Shown one piece after another: positions 32,708 to 40,993 of a DNA stretch of 64,000 nt. The stretch is taken from assembly GCF_025464955.1 (NCBI RefSeq), contig NZ_JAODNM010000130.1:17875-81874 (forward strand), given 5' to 3'. Every line of letters starts with the position of its first letter. Position 1 is the stretch's first letter. Both the position numbers and the translations under genes were made by a program. Source of the stretch: Amycolatopsis sp. Its GTDB lineage: Bacteria; Actinomycetota; Actinomycetes; Mycobacteriales; Pseudonocardiaceae. The notes below the pieces were generated by a model. The model was not told the origin of the DNA. It did no database searches and saw nothing but the letters and a program-made list of their open reading frames with translations.

Positions 32708-33823
32708 ATGCACATTGTCCAGCTGGCGAACTTCTACGGCCCACGTTCGGGCGGGCTGCGCACCGCGCTGCACCACCTCGGCGCCGGGTACGTCGCCAGC
32801 GGCCACCAGGTGACGCTGGTGGTACCCGGCCGCCGGTACGCCGACGAGGTCCTCCCGTCCGGCGTCCGGCGGTTTTCCCTTCCCGCGCCCCAGATTCCGG
32901 GCACCGGCGGGTATCGCGCGGTCGACCCGCACCGGGTGCGCGCGGTGCTGCGGCGCCTCGAACCGGACCGGCTGGAGGTGTCCGACCGGCTGACCCTGCG
33001 CGGGATGGGCAACTGGGCGCGGCAAAACGGCGTGCCCAGCACGGTCATCTCGCACGAGCGGCTGGACCGGTTGCTCGAGCAGTTCCTGCTTCCCGGGTTC
33101 CTCGCGCGCCGCGTCGCGGACACCGCGAACCGCCGGATGGCCGGCTCGTACGACACCGTGGTCTGCACAACTTCGTTTGCCAGAGCCGAATTCGACCGGA
33201 TCTCCGCACCGAACGTCCGGTGTGTCCCGCTCGGTGTCGACTTAGCGACCTTCGCGCCGCGGCGGCGTGATGACGGCTGGCGTCACACGCTCACCGGTGA
33301 CGCCGACGCGCTGATCGTCCATTGTGGACGTCTGTCGACCGAGAAACACGTCGAGCGAAGTGTGGACACTGTCGCCGAGCTCACCGCGTCAGGTGCGCGT
33401 GTCCGGCTCGTGGTGGCCGGCGACGGCCCGAAGCGACGCGCGCTGGAGCGGCGGGCTCGCGGGCTGCCGGTGACGTTCCTCGGGTTCCTCAGCGGCCGCG
33501 ACGAGGTTGCCAGGCTGCTGGCCAGCGCCGACGTCTCGCTGGCACCGGGTCCGCACGAGACGTTCGGCCTCGCCGCGCTGGAGGCACTGGCGTCGGGAAC
33601 GCCGGTGGTGGTGTCCGCGTCGTCCGCGTTGCGGGAGATCGTGAGCCCAGGCTGCGGCGCCGCCGTCGACGACCACGCGCCCGCGTTCGCCACCGCCGTA
33701 ACGGGTCTGCTGGAACGTCCCGAGGACACCCGCCGCGCCGCCGCCAGGGCCCGCGCCGAGGACTTCGCCTGGGGAACCTCGGTGACCGGGATGCTCGCGG
33801 CGCTCAGCTGGCCGCGGCCCTAA
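32708..33823 (+). CDS. Glycosyltransferase, GT4 family (second of a pair)
   Basis: A 371-residue GT-B enzyme similar in plan to its upstream neighbour: N-terminal IVQLANFYGPRSGGLRTALH, donor-site HCGRLSTEKHVERS and the E-x7-E motif GPHETFGLAALEALASGTPV. It lacks a signal peptide. The ATG follows the preceding stop by one base, so the two are co-translated and may add successive sugars. The acceptor and sugar are unknown. Confidence 0.86.
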   Translation: MHIVQLANFYGPRSGGLRTALHHLGAGYVASGHQVTLVVPGRRYADEVLPSGVRRFSLPAPQIPGTGGYRAVDPHRVRAVLRRLEPDRLEVSDRLTLRGMGNWARQNGVPSTVISHERLDRLLEQFLLPGFLARRVADTANRRMAGSYDTVVCTTSFARAEFDRISAPNVRCVPLGVDLATFAPRRRDDGWRHTLTGDADALIVHCGRLSTEKHVERSVDTVAELTASGARVRLVVAGDGPKRRALERRARGLPVTFLGFLSGRDEVARLLASADVSLAPGPHETFGLAALEALASGTPVVVSASSALREIVSPGCGAAVDDHAPAFATAVTGLLERPEDTRRAAARARAEDFAWGTSVTGMLAALSWPRP

Positions 33824-33832
33824 CCTGTGGGT

Positions 33833-34243
33833 ATGCCGAGTCTGGAGATGACCCCCAACGCCCGCCGGGCACGCCGACGGGCACTGTCCGGTTTCGACCT
33901 GGCGGGGATCGTCGTGATCGTCCTCGTGGCGTTCGCGTACGCAGGCGGCAAGGGGGCCGTTTCGGCCCTGTGCTGGCTGGCGTTGACCCTGCTCGCGACC
34001 GTCGCGGTGCTGGTGCTGCTGGGTTCGTCCGAGCATTCGACGCCGGGCAACCTGCGGCTCGGCCGGCTCGTCGCCACCTATGGCGGAGTTCCGGTCGTGG
34101 TGCTGGCGGTCCTGACCCTGTTCGGCGTATACGGCTCGTCGAACATCGGGCTGGCGCTGGCCGACCTCTTCCCGGTCGTGACGCTGCTGCCCACCGCCGC
34201 CTACTTCAAGCGGCTGCTGGGCCGCTGGTCAACGGGCTCGTGA
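33833..34243 (+). CDS. Four-helix membrane protein of unknown function
   Basis: A 136-residue membrane protein with a basic N-terminus (NARRARRRALSG) and about four hydrophobic segments (AGIVVIVLVAFAYAG, ALCWLALTLLATVAVLVLL, VPVVVLAVLTLFGVY, LFPVVTLLPTAAYF). Not recognised. A GTG at 33827 is an alternative start. Its TGA stop lies within the left arm of element C5 (the last codon-stop pair is TCG TGA). Confidence 0.7.
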   Translation: MPSLEMTPNARRARRRALSGFDLAGIVVIVLVAFAYAGGKGAVSALCWLALTLLATVAVLVLLGSSEHSTPGNLRLGRLVATYGGVPVVVLAVLTLFGVYGSSNIGLALADLFPVVTLLPTAAYFKRLLGRWSTGS

Positions 34244-34284
34244 GCGTTCTAAACGGCTCTAACCGGCCGCAACACTCACGAGGC
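34235..34284. repeat. Family C palindromic element (copy C5)
   Basis: Arms GGCTCGTGAGCGTTCT and complement with a short A/T-rich loop. It starts 6 bases before the end of the membrane-protein gene and lies 27 bases before menG, which has the same orientation. Confidence 0.8.
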
Positions 34285-34310
34285 TCCGACCTGGCGGCTA
34301 CATTCTGACC

Positions 34311-35015
34311 ATGTCCCGTGCGAGCCTCGACAAGGATCCTCACGAAGTCGCCGCCATGTTCGACGGCGTCGCGTCCGGTTACGACCGGGCGAATTCGTTC
34401 ATGACGTTCGGGTTCGACCGGCGGTGGCGCAACACCACGGCACGGGTGCTCGACGCCAAGCCGGGGGAGAAGGTGCTCGACCTCGCCGCCGGCACGGGCG
34501 TGTCCACCACGGAGTACATCCGCGGTGGCGCGTGGGCGATCGCGGCGGACTTCTCGCTCGGCATGCTCAAGGCCGGGCTGCACCGCAAGGTGCCGATGGT
34601 CGCCGCCGACGCGCTGCATCTGCCATTCGCGAGCGAGAGCTTCGACGTCGCGACCGTGACGCTGGGCATCCGCAACTTCGTCGACACCAAGGCCGCGCTT
34701 ACCGAGATCGCCAGGGTGGTCAAGCCCGGTGGCAGGCTCGTGGTCTGCGAGGTCTCCACGCCGACGTTCCCGCCGATCCGGTTCGTCTACCGGCGGTTCA
34801 TGCTGCGCCTGCTGACCTGGCTCGGCCGCCGAGTGTCGTCCAACCCGGACGCCTACGGCTACCTTGCCGAGTCGATGCTCACCTGGCCCGACCAGCGCGG
34901 GTTCGGGGAGATCATCTCCAGCGCGGGCTGGAAGGACGTCGAGTGGATGAACCTCACATTCGGCGTCGTCGCCATTCATCGGGCCACGAAAGGCCCCGTA
35001 GACTTGCCCGCATGA
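34311..35015 (+). CDS. menG: Demethylmenaquinone methyltransferase
   Basis: A 234-residue SAM-dependent methyltransferase of the UbiE/MenG family that performs the last step of menaquinone synthesis. Residues 13-35 (VAAMFDGVASGYDR) and the SAM motif VLDLAAGTGVST (about 55-66) are clear, then VTLGIRNFVDTKAAL (about 110-124) and PGGRLVVCEVS. Normal length. ATG start with a weak ribosome site; the stop overlaps the menJ start by four bases, coupling methylation and tail reduction. Confidence 0.94.
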   Translation: MSRASLDKDPHEVAAMFDGVASGYDRANSFMTFGFDRRWRNTTARVLDAKPGEKVLDLAAGTGVSTTEYIRGGAWAIAADFSLGMLKAGLHRKVPMVAADALHLPFASESFDVATVTLGIRNFVDTKAALTEIARVVKPGGRLVVCEVSTPTFPPIRFVYRRFMLRLLTWLGRRVSSNPDAYGYLAESMLTWPDQRGFGEIISSAGWKDVEWMNLTFGVVAIHRATKGPVDLPA

Positions 35016-36310
35016 CAACGCCGAGCCGCCGCGGTCCTGATCACGACGCCGAAGTGATCGTCGTCGGCGCCGGCCCGGCCGGTTCGACCGTCGCGACCTA
35101 CCTGGCCCGTGCCGGGGTCGACGTGCTGCTGCTGGAGAAGACCGAGTTCCCGCGCGAGAAGGTCTGCGGGGACGGGCTGACGCCTCGTGGGGTCAAGCAG
35201 CTCATCGACCTCGGGATCGACACCAGCGAGGAAGCCGGCTGGGTCCGAAGCCGCGGCCTGCGGATCCTCACCCAGGAGCTCACCCTCGAGCTCGACTGGC
35301 CGGATCTCACCAGCTACCCGCCGTACGGTGTCTCGCGCACGCGTCACGACTTCGACGACATGCTCGCGAAGCTGGCCGTCAAAGCCGGTGCGCGGCTGCA
35401 GGAGCGCACCACCGTCACCGGCGCGGTCACCGACGAACGCACGGGCCGCGTGATCGGCGTCGAGGCCAAACTCGGCCCCGAGAAGAAGCCCGTCAGCTAC
35501 CGCGCGCCGCTGGTGCTGGCCTGCGACGGCGTGTCCGCCCGCCTCGCGCTCAGCGTCGGCATCGAGAAGACCGACAAGCGCCCGATGGGCGTCGCCGTGC
35601 GCCAGTACTACAAGAGCCCGCGCCACGACGACCCGTTCATCGAGGGCCACCTCGAGCTCTGGGACAGGTCCGACCCGCGCCACCCGAAGCTGCTGCCCGG
35701 CTACGGCTGGGCGTTCCCGCTCGGCGACGGCACGGTCAACGTCGGCCTCGGCATGCTGTCGACGTCGAAGGCCTTCCGCAGCACCGACTACCGCGCGCTG
35801 CTGCGGCAATGGCTCGACGGGACCCCGGAGGAGTGGGGCTACCGCGAGGAAAACGCCGTCGGCAAGGTCGGCGGCGCCGGGCTGCCGATGGGCTTCAACC
35901 GCACCCCGCACTACCGTGACGGCCTGCTGCTGCTCGGCGACGCCGGCGGCATGGTCAGCCCGTTCAACGGTGAGGGCATCTCGGCCGCGATGGAGTCCGC
36001 GCAGCTCGCCGCGGAAGCCGTCATCCAGGCACTGGCGAGGCCGGAAGGCCCCTCGCGCGAACGCGCGCTGCAGGGATACCCGGTGGCCGTCGCGGAGCTC
36101 ATGGGCGGCTACTACCAGCTCGGCAACGTCTTCGCGAAGATCATCGGCAAGCCCAAGATCATGCGCGCCGCGACCAAGTACGGGCTGCGGATCAACAAGC
36201 TGCTTCCGTTGGTATACAAGGGACTCTCCGGCTGCTATGACGCCAAGGGGGGCGACGGCGTCGACCGCCTCATCGCCGCACTGGCCCGGGCCACCCCCTC
36301 ACCCAAGTAG
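35012..36310 (+). CDS. Geranylgeranyl reductase-family flavoprotein, MenJ-like
   Basis: A 432-residue FAD enzyme. The dinucleotide motif VIVVGAGPAGSTVATYL is near the N-terminus (about 15-31), and LLLLGDAGGMVSPFNGEGIS (about 306-325) is the second FAD motif. By family knowledge the mycobacterial counterpart (Rv0561c, MenJ) saturates the beta-isoprene unit of menaquinone, giving MK-9(H2)-type quinones. Its overlap with menG supports a role in menaquinone maturation. A phenolic or chlorophyll-type geranylgeranyl reductase function is the less likely alternative. Confidence 0.88.
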   Translation: MTTPSRRGPDHDAEVIVVGAGPAGSTVATYLARAGVDVLLLEKTEFPREKVCGDGLTPRGVKQLIDLGIDTSEEAGWVRSRGLRILTQELTLELDWPDLTSYPPYGVSRTRHDFDDMLAKLAVKAGARLQERTTVTGAVTDERTGRVIGVEAKLGPEKKPVSYRAPLVLACDGVSARLALSVGIEKTDKRPMGVAVRQYYKSPRHDDPFIEGHLELWDRSDPRHPKLLPGYGWAFPLGDGTVNVGLGMLSTSKAFRSTDYRALLRQWLDGTPEEWGYREENAVGKVGGAGLPMGFNRTPHYRDGLLLLGDAGGMVSPFNGEGISAAMESAQLAAEAVIQALARPEGPSRERALQGYPVAVAELMGGYYQLGNVFAKIIGKPKIMRAATKYGLRINKLLPLVYKGLSGCYDAKGGDGVDRLIAALARATPSPK

Positions 36311-36419
36311 CTGCCCTCGCCTACGGCAACGTACTGGGGCTGCGCGTTAGCGACTCGGGGGACGTTCCCGCCCTGCGCTGAAGCGGCCGTCCGAGGGCCT
36401 GTCGCGTCACGTCGTTGTG

Positions 36420-36453
36420 ACTGATGCGACTGATGCGACTGATGCGACTGATG
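36420..36453 (+). repeat. 9-base tandem repeat
   Basis: ACTGATGCG repeated three and three-quarter times. It lies in a gene-free stretch; no function is suggested. Confidence 0.8.
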
Positions 36454-36479
36454 TGGCAGGTGTGGCGTTGTGACGTGTC

Positions 36480-36503
36480 GTGAAGGCCACCTTCACGGCG
36501 TAA
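36480..36503. repeat. Half copy of family B element (B2)
   Basis: GTGAAGGCCACCTTCACGGC plus GTAA, matching the left half of the copy downstream of nuoN base for base, but without the second arm. It looks like a truncated or decayed element. Confidence 0.7.
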
Positions 36504-36938
36504 GGCGTACTCAACTAGGCCTTGACGACGCCCCTGCCCTTGCCGAAAGTGCCGTCAGGAGCCCCAACAGTCACATCGCCATCACCAGCACCACCTGCGC
36601 GACGTGACTGGCCCTAAGTTCCGCTACCAGCACCCATTCGCCCCGGTCCTTTGCTGCTGTGGACAGAACCGACCACCCTTAAGTTCCAAGCACTGGCGTT
36701 CAGCGCACTGCGAGGGTCGCCATGTCGTGACCCCGAGGGATCCCTGCACCCACGTGGGATGGATCACACTGGCGGGGCGGGGCGGAAGGGCGAGCAGGTG
36801 ATCTTGGGCGCCTTCGCGCTGGTCTCCGGCTTGCGCAGCCGTACGGACGTTCTGTTGCGCCCCGCGAGGTTAGGGCACCCTTATAGCATGGGCCGTAGGG
36901 ACAGGAATGTGAGTCGCGTCCTATAGTCGGCCCATGCT

Positions 36939-36956
36939 TTGTGAATCGCTTCACAA
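36939..36956. promoter_or_regulatory. Rex operator 1 upstream of nuoA
   Basis: TTGTGAATCGCTTCACAA, a perfect inverted repeat apart from the central four bases, fitting the streptomycete Rex consensus TGTGAACNNNTTCACA with one change. Rex is a redox sensor released by NADH. Confidence 0.8.
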
Positions 36957-36970
36957 CATCGACGGCTCGC

Positions 36971-36988
36971 TTGTGAACTTTTTCACAA
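36971..36988. promoter_or_regulatory. Rex operator 2 upstream of nuoA
   Basis: TTGTGAACTTTTTCACAA contains TGTGAACTTTTTCACA, an exact match to the Rex consensus from streptomycetes. Its centre is 32 bases (about three helical turns) from that of operator 1, so both sites face the same side of the DNA. Confidence 0.85.
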
Positions 36989-37121
36989 GCAGGCCGCCGC
37001 CCGTCTACTGCCCGTAAGGGTGCCCTAACCCTCGGCGGTGTGACCTGGGTCCCTTAGGGTGCCGCCGACGCAGAAAAAAGCCCGACTCGAACCGCAGCGG
37101 CGCGGAAAGGATGGCGAAACC

Positions 37122-37550
37122 GTGCTGATGTTGACCCTGTTCTCGGGGGAGGGCGCCGAAGTTCTGGCGCAGGCTCCCGCGCCTGGGCTGAAGATGTACC
37201 TCCCGCTTGTCCTCCTCCTAGTGCTCGCCCTCGCCTTCGTGACCCTGTCGGTGCTGCTCGGACCGCTCGTCGGCCCGAGCCGGTACAACAAGGCGAAGCT
37301 GTCGGCCTACGAATGCGGCATCGAACCTTCACCCCAGCCGATCGCCGGCGGGGGCCGGATGCCGGTCGCTTACTACATCACCGCGATGCTGTTCATCCTG
37401 TTCGACATCGAGATGGTCTTCCTCTACCCGTTCGCCGTCACGGCGAACGCCTTGGGCATGTTCGGCCTGGTGGAGATCGTTCTGTTCATCGCGACGGTCG
37501 GTTTCGCGTACGCCTATGTCTGGCGTCGCGGCGGGCTCGACTGGAATTAG
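37122..37550 (+). CDS. nuoA: NADH-quinone oxidoreductase subunit A
   Basis: A 142-residue membrane subunit of complex I with three helices. YECGIEP (about 60-66) with the conserved Cys/Glu loop and ITAMLFILFDIEMVFLYP (about 85-102) identify it. The GTG at 37122 follows a GGAAAGG site; an ATG two codons later is an alternative. First gene of the fourteen-gene nuo operon, behind the Rex sites. Confidence 0.94.
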   Translation: MLMLTLFSGEGAEVLAQAPAPGLKMYLPLVLLLVLALAFVTLSVLLGPLVGPSRYNKAKLSAYECGIEPSPQPIAGGGRMPVAYYITAMLFILFDIEMVFLYPFAVTANALGMFGLVEIVLFIATVGFAYAYVWRRGGLDWN

Positions 37551-37558
37551 GGGCGCAC

Positions 37559-38107
37559 ATGGGTCTCGAAGAGAAACTTCCCAACGGAATCCTGCTGGCC
37601 AGCCTGGAAGGGCTGGTCAACTGGGCGCGCAAGAACTCGCTGTGGCCGGCCACGTTCGGTCTCGCGTGCTGCGCCATCGAGATGATGACGGTCGGTGGCT
37701 CCCGGTACGACATCGCCCGCTTCGGCATGGAGCGCTTCAGCGCGACACCGCGCCAGGCGGACCTGATGATCGTCGCCGGCCGGGTCACCCAGAAGATGGC
37801 GCCGGTCCTGCGCCAGATCTACGACCAGATGGCCGAGCCGCGCTGGGTGCTGGCGATGGGCGTCTGCGCGTCGTCGGGCGGGATGTTCAACAACTACGCC
37901 GTCGTCCAGGGCGTCGACCACATCGTGCCGGTCGACATGTACCTGCCCGGCTGCCCGCCGCGGCCGGAAATGCTGCTCGACGCGATCCTCAAGCTGCACG
38001 CCAAGATCCAGGACGAGCCGATCAACGCCCGCCGGGCCGCGATCCGGGCCGCCAGCGGCGCGCGCACCGAGCTGATCGCGTCTTCGATCAAGTACGCGAA
38101 GAAGTGA
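37559..38107 (+). CDS. nuoB: NADH-quinone oxidoreductase subunit B
   Basis: A 182-residue peripheral-arm subunit carrying the terminal [4Fe-4S] cluster N2 that reduces menaquinone. The ligands are C37 and C38 (ACCAIEM), C103 (GVCASSGG) and C132 (PGCPPRPE). It starts 8 bases after nuoA and overlaps nuoC. Confidence 0.95.
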   Translation: MGLEEKLPNGILLASLEGLVNWARKNSLWPATFGLACCAIEMMTVGGSRYDIARFGMERFSATPRQADLMIVAGRVTQKMAPVLRQIYDQMAEPRWVLAMGVCASSGGMFNNYAVVQGVDHIVPVDMYLPGCPPRPEMLLDAILKLHAKIQDEPINARRAAIRAASGARTELIASSIKYAKK

Positions 38108-38874
38108 GCCCCGTGCCTGAAACCCCTGACACCAGCCCGGAAACGGGCGGTCCGCAGTCCAGCGCCGAACGTCCCGAAGCCGGCCTGGAGCCCCAGGGCG
38201 CCCGCCCGGCCGAGCCGGTCGTCACCGGTTCCCAGCGCCAGGGAATGTTCGGCGTCCACGGCTCGGGTGACACGTCCGGGTACGGCGGCCTGCGGCTCCC
38301 CGCGTTCGCCCCGGCCCCGGCTGAGCGCCCGTACGGCGGCTGGTTCGACGAGTTCGCCGACGAGTTCTACGCGGCCCTGTCGGACAACGGCGTCCCCGCG
38401 GAAGCCATCCTGCAGACGACGGTCGACCGCGGCGAGATCACCTTCTACGTCGCCCGCGAGCACCTCATCGCGATCTGCACGACCCTGCGCGACGACGCCG
38501 GCCTGCGGTTCGAGCTGTGCAGCTCGGTGTCCGGGGTGGACTACGGCGTCGACGTCCCGCAGCGCCTGCACTCGGTCTACCACCTGACATCGATGACGTA
38601 CCGGCGGCGGATCCGGCTCGAGGTCACCCTCGACATCGAGGATGCGCACGTACCGTCGCTGGTGGGGCTCTACCCGACCGCCGACTGGCAGGAACGCGAA
38701 GCCTGGGACATGTTCGGGATCATCTACGACGGCCATCCCGCGCTGACCCGGATCCTCATGCCGGACGACTGGGACGGCCATCCCCAGCGCAAGGACTACC
38801 CGCTCGGCGGGATCCCGGTCGAATACAAGGGCGCGGAGATCCCGCCGCCGGACCAGCGGAGGTCTTACTCATGA
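38104..38874 (+). CDS. nuoC: NADH-quinone oxidoreductase subunit C
   Basis: A 256-residue subunit. After about 70 Pro/Gly-rich residues the conserved 30-kDa-subunit core appears, with ADWQEREAWDMFGI (about 196-209) and HPQRKDYPLGG. GTG 38104 overlaps the nuoB stop; GTG 38113 is an alternative. The extended N-terminus is common in actinobacteria. NuoC and NuoD are separate here, unlike the fused enterobacterial form. Confidence 0.93.
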   Translation: MSPVPETPDTSPETGGPQSSAERPEAGLEPQGARPAEPVVTGSQRQGMFGVHGSGDTSGYGGLRLPAFAPAPAERPYGGWFDEFADEFYAALSDNGVPAEAILQTTVDRGEITFYVAREHLIAICTTLRDDAGLRFELCSSVSGVDYGVDVPQRLHSVYHLTSMTYRRRIRLEVTLDIEDAHVPSLVGLYPTADWQEREAWDMFGIIYDGHPALTRILMPDDWDGHPQRKDYPLGGIPVEYKGAEIPPPDQRRSYS

Positions 38875-40244
38875 CAACCCCCGCCGATGCCAGCACCGGC
38901 ACCGACACGACGCCCATCGGTTCCGACAGCGTCGATGACGTCGACTACGCCGACTCCCGCGAGACCACCGAAGGCCGGGTCTACTCGGTCTCCGGCGGCG
39001 ACTGGGACGACGTCGTCGCCGACGCGCTGCACGACGAGCGCATGGTCATCAACATGGGCCCGCAGCACCCGTCGACGCACGGCGTGCTCCGGCTCGTGCT
39101 GGAGATGGAGGGCGAAACCGTCACCCAGCTCCGGTCGGTCATCGGGTATCTCCACACCGGGATCGAGAAGAACTGCGAGTACCGCACCTGGACCCAGGGC
39201 GTCACCTTCGTCACGCGCATGGACTACCTCGCGCCGCTGTCGAACGAGATGACGTACTGCCTCGGGGTCGAGCGGCTGCTCGGCATCAAGGCCCCGCGCC
39301 GCGCCGAGCTGCTCCGGGTGCTGCTGCTGGAGCTCAACCGCATCGGCTCGCACTTCGTCTACATCGCGACCGGCGGCATGGAGCTCGGCGCCACCACCGC
39401 GATGACGCTCGGTTTCCGTGAGCGCGAAGAGGTCCTTCACCTGCTGGAGCACCTGACCGGCCTGCGGATGAACCACGCGTTCATCCGCCCCGGCGGGCTC
39501 GCGCAGGACATGCCGGAGGACTTCCACGAGAAGGTCACCGACTTCTGCAAGCTGATGGACCAGCGCCTTCCCTTGTACGACAAGCTCTTCACCGGTCAGC
39601 CGATCTGGCGGAACAGGCTCAAGGGCGTCGGCTACCTGCCCGTCGACGCGTGCTTGGCCCTCGGCGTTACCGGGCCCGTGCTCCGGTCCGCCGGGCTCCC
39701 GTGGGACCTGCGCAAGACCGAGCCGTACTCCTGCTACGAGGAGTTCGACTTCGAGATCCCGACCTCGAACGACGCGGACTGCTGGGCGCGGTACCTGATC
39801 CGCGTCGAGGAGATGCACCAGAGCCTCAAGATCATCCGGCAGGTGCTCAAGAAGCTCGAGCCCGGCCCGGTCATGGTCGAGGACAAGAAGGTCGCCTGGC
39901 CCGCGCAGCTTTCCGTGGGCGCCGACGGTACCGGCAACTCCCTCGAGCACGTCCGCAAGATTATGGGCCAGTCGATGGAATCGCTGATCCACCACTTCAA
40001 GCTGGTCACCGAGGGCTTCAAGGTCCCGCCGGGCCAGGTCTACGTGCCGATCGAGTCGCCGCGCGGCGAGCTCGGCGCGCACCTGGTGTCCGACGGCGGC
40101 ACGCGGCCGCTGCGGGTGCACATGCGGGAACCGAGTTTCGTGAACCTGCAGGCCATGCCCGCCATGGCCGAGGGCGGCCTGGTCGCCGACGTGATCGCCG
40201 CCATTGCCTCGATCGACCCCGTGATGGGGGGAGTGGACCGATGA
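38871..40244 (+). CDS. nuoD: NADH-quinone oxidoreductase subunit D
   Basis: A 457-residue subunit of the quinone-binding part of complex I. INMGPQHPSTHGVLRL (about 60-75) is the family hallmark with the His near the quinone site; GYLHTGIEKNCEYRTW and RPGGLAQDMP follow. The first 50 residues are an acidic extension. ATG overlaps the nuoC stop (ATGA). Confidence 0.95.
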   Translation: MTTPADASTGTDTTPIGSDSVDDVDYADSRETTEGRVYSVSGGDWDDVVADALHDERMVINMGPQHPSTHGVLRLVLEMEGETVTQLRSVIGYLHTGIEKNCEYRTWTQGVTFVTRMDYLAPLSNEMTYCLGVERLLGIKAPRRAELLRVLLLELNRIGSHFVYIATGGMELGATTAMTLGFREREEVLHLLEHLTGLRMNHAFIRPGGLAQDMPEDFHEKVTDFCKLMDQRLPLYDKLFTGQPIWRNRLKGVGYLPVDACLALGVTGPVLRSAGLPWDLRKTEPYSCYEEFDFEIPTSNDADCWARYLIRVEEMHQSLKIIRQVLKKLEPGPVMVEDKKVAWPAQLSVGADGTGNSLEHVRKIMGQSMESLIHHFKLVTEGFKVPPGQVYVPIESPRGELGAHLVSDGGTRPLRVHMREPSFVNLQAMPAMAEGGLVADVIAAIASIDPVMGGVDR

Positions 40245-40993
40245 GCAGTACTGAACAGTCCCACGTGGATACCGAGATCTTCGACGCGGACATCGTGGCG
40301 AAGGCGGAGAACCTGATCGAGCGGTACCCGCAGTCCCGGTCGGCGCTGCTGCCGATGCTGCACCTCGTGCAGTCGGTGCAGGGGTACGTCAGCCAGGAGG
40401 GAATCTCCTTCTGCGGCGGGCTGCTCGGCCTGTCCGACGCCGAGGTCACCGCGGTCGCGACGTTCTACACGATGTACAAGCGGCGTCCGTGCGGTGAGCA
40501 CCTGGTGAGCATCTGCACCAACACGTTGTGCGCCGCGCTCGGCGGTGATGCCATCTACAAGGCCGTGCAGGAACACCTCGGAACCGATGGGAAGCCGTTG
40601 GGCCACGAGGAAACCGTCGGAACGCCGGGTGAGCCGGGCTCGATCACCCTCGAGCACGCCGAGTGCCTCGCGGCCTGTGACCTGGCGCCGGTGCTGCAGG
40701 TCAACTACGAGTTCTACGACAACCAGACGCCGGAGAAGACGATCGCGCTGGTCGACGCGCTGCGGGCGGGCAAGAAGCCGGCGCCGACGCGCGGTGCGCC
40801 ACTGAGCGACTTCAAGGGTGCCGAGCTGCAGCTCGCCGGGTTCTTCCCGGAGGACGAGGCGACGTACCGGGCCGATGTCGACGGACCGTCCCAGGCAGTG
40901 GAAACCCTGCGGGGCGCCCAGATCGCGCAGGACCGCGGCTGGACCGCGCCGGCGACCGAGGATGTCCCGCTGCCGGAGGTGCAGGCGAAATGA
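40241..40993 (+). CDS. nuoE: NADH-quinone oxidoreductase subunit E
   Basis: A 250-residue NADH-module subunit with the [2Fe-2S] cluster N1a. Ligands are C92 and C97 (CTNTLC) and C142 and C146 (CLAAC). It is longer than the usual 160-180 residues because of a C-terminal extension (KKPAPTRGAPLSDFKGAE onward) seen in actinobacterial homologues. ATGA overlap with nuoD, and with nuoF. Confidence 0.94.
   Translation: MSSTEQSHVDTEIFDADIVAKAENLIERYPQSRSALLPMLHLVQSVQGYVSQEGISFCGGLLGLSDAEVTAVATFYTMYKRRPCGEHLVSICTNTLCAALGGDAIYKAVQEHLGTDGKPLGHEETVGTPGEPGSITLEHAECLAACDLAPVLQVNYEFYDNQTPEKTIALVDALRAGKKPAPTRGAPLSDFKGAELQLAGFFPEDEATYRADVDGPSQAVETLRGAQIAQDRGWTAPATEDVPLPEVQAK

Larger units (their letters stand above)
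36868..37030. repeat. 16-base inverted pair flanking the nuo Rex sites
   Basis: GGTTAGGGCACCCTTA at 36868-36883 is the exact complement of TAAGGGTGCCCTAACC at 37015-37030; each copy is itself partly palindromic (AGGGCACCCT). A further half match, TTAGGGTGCC, lies at 37054. Confidence 0.7.
36311..37121. other. Gene-free region upstream of the nuo operon
   Basis: About 810 bases with no convincing gene; several short open frames exist but with no coding signal. From left to right it holds a 9-base tandem repeat at 36420, half of a family B element at 36480, a GGTTAGGGCACCCTTA inverted pair at 36868 and 37015, weak -10-like sequences (TATAGC near 36882, TATAGT near 36922) and two Rex-type operators at 36939 and 36971. 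It is the nuo control region on its right side; the left 500 bases are unexplained. Confidence 0.6.

Noticed and set aside
36604..36926. Short open frames in the menJ-nuoA gap
   Set aside because: They overlap one another, have no ribosome site and include regulatory palindromes; no protein-like sequence.
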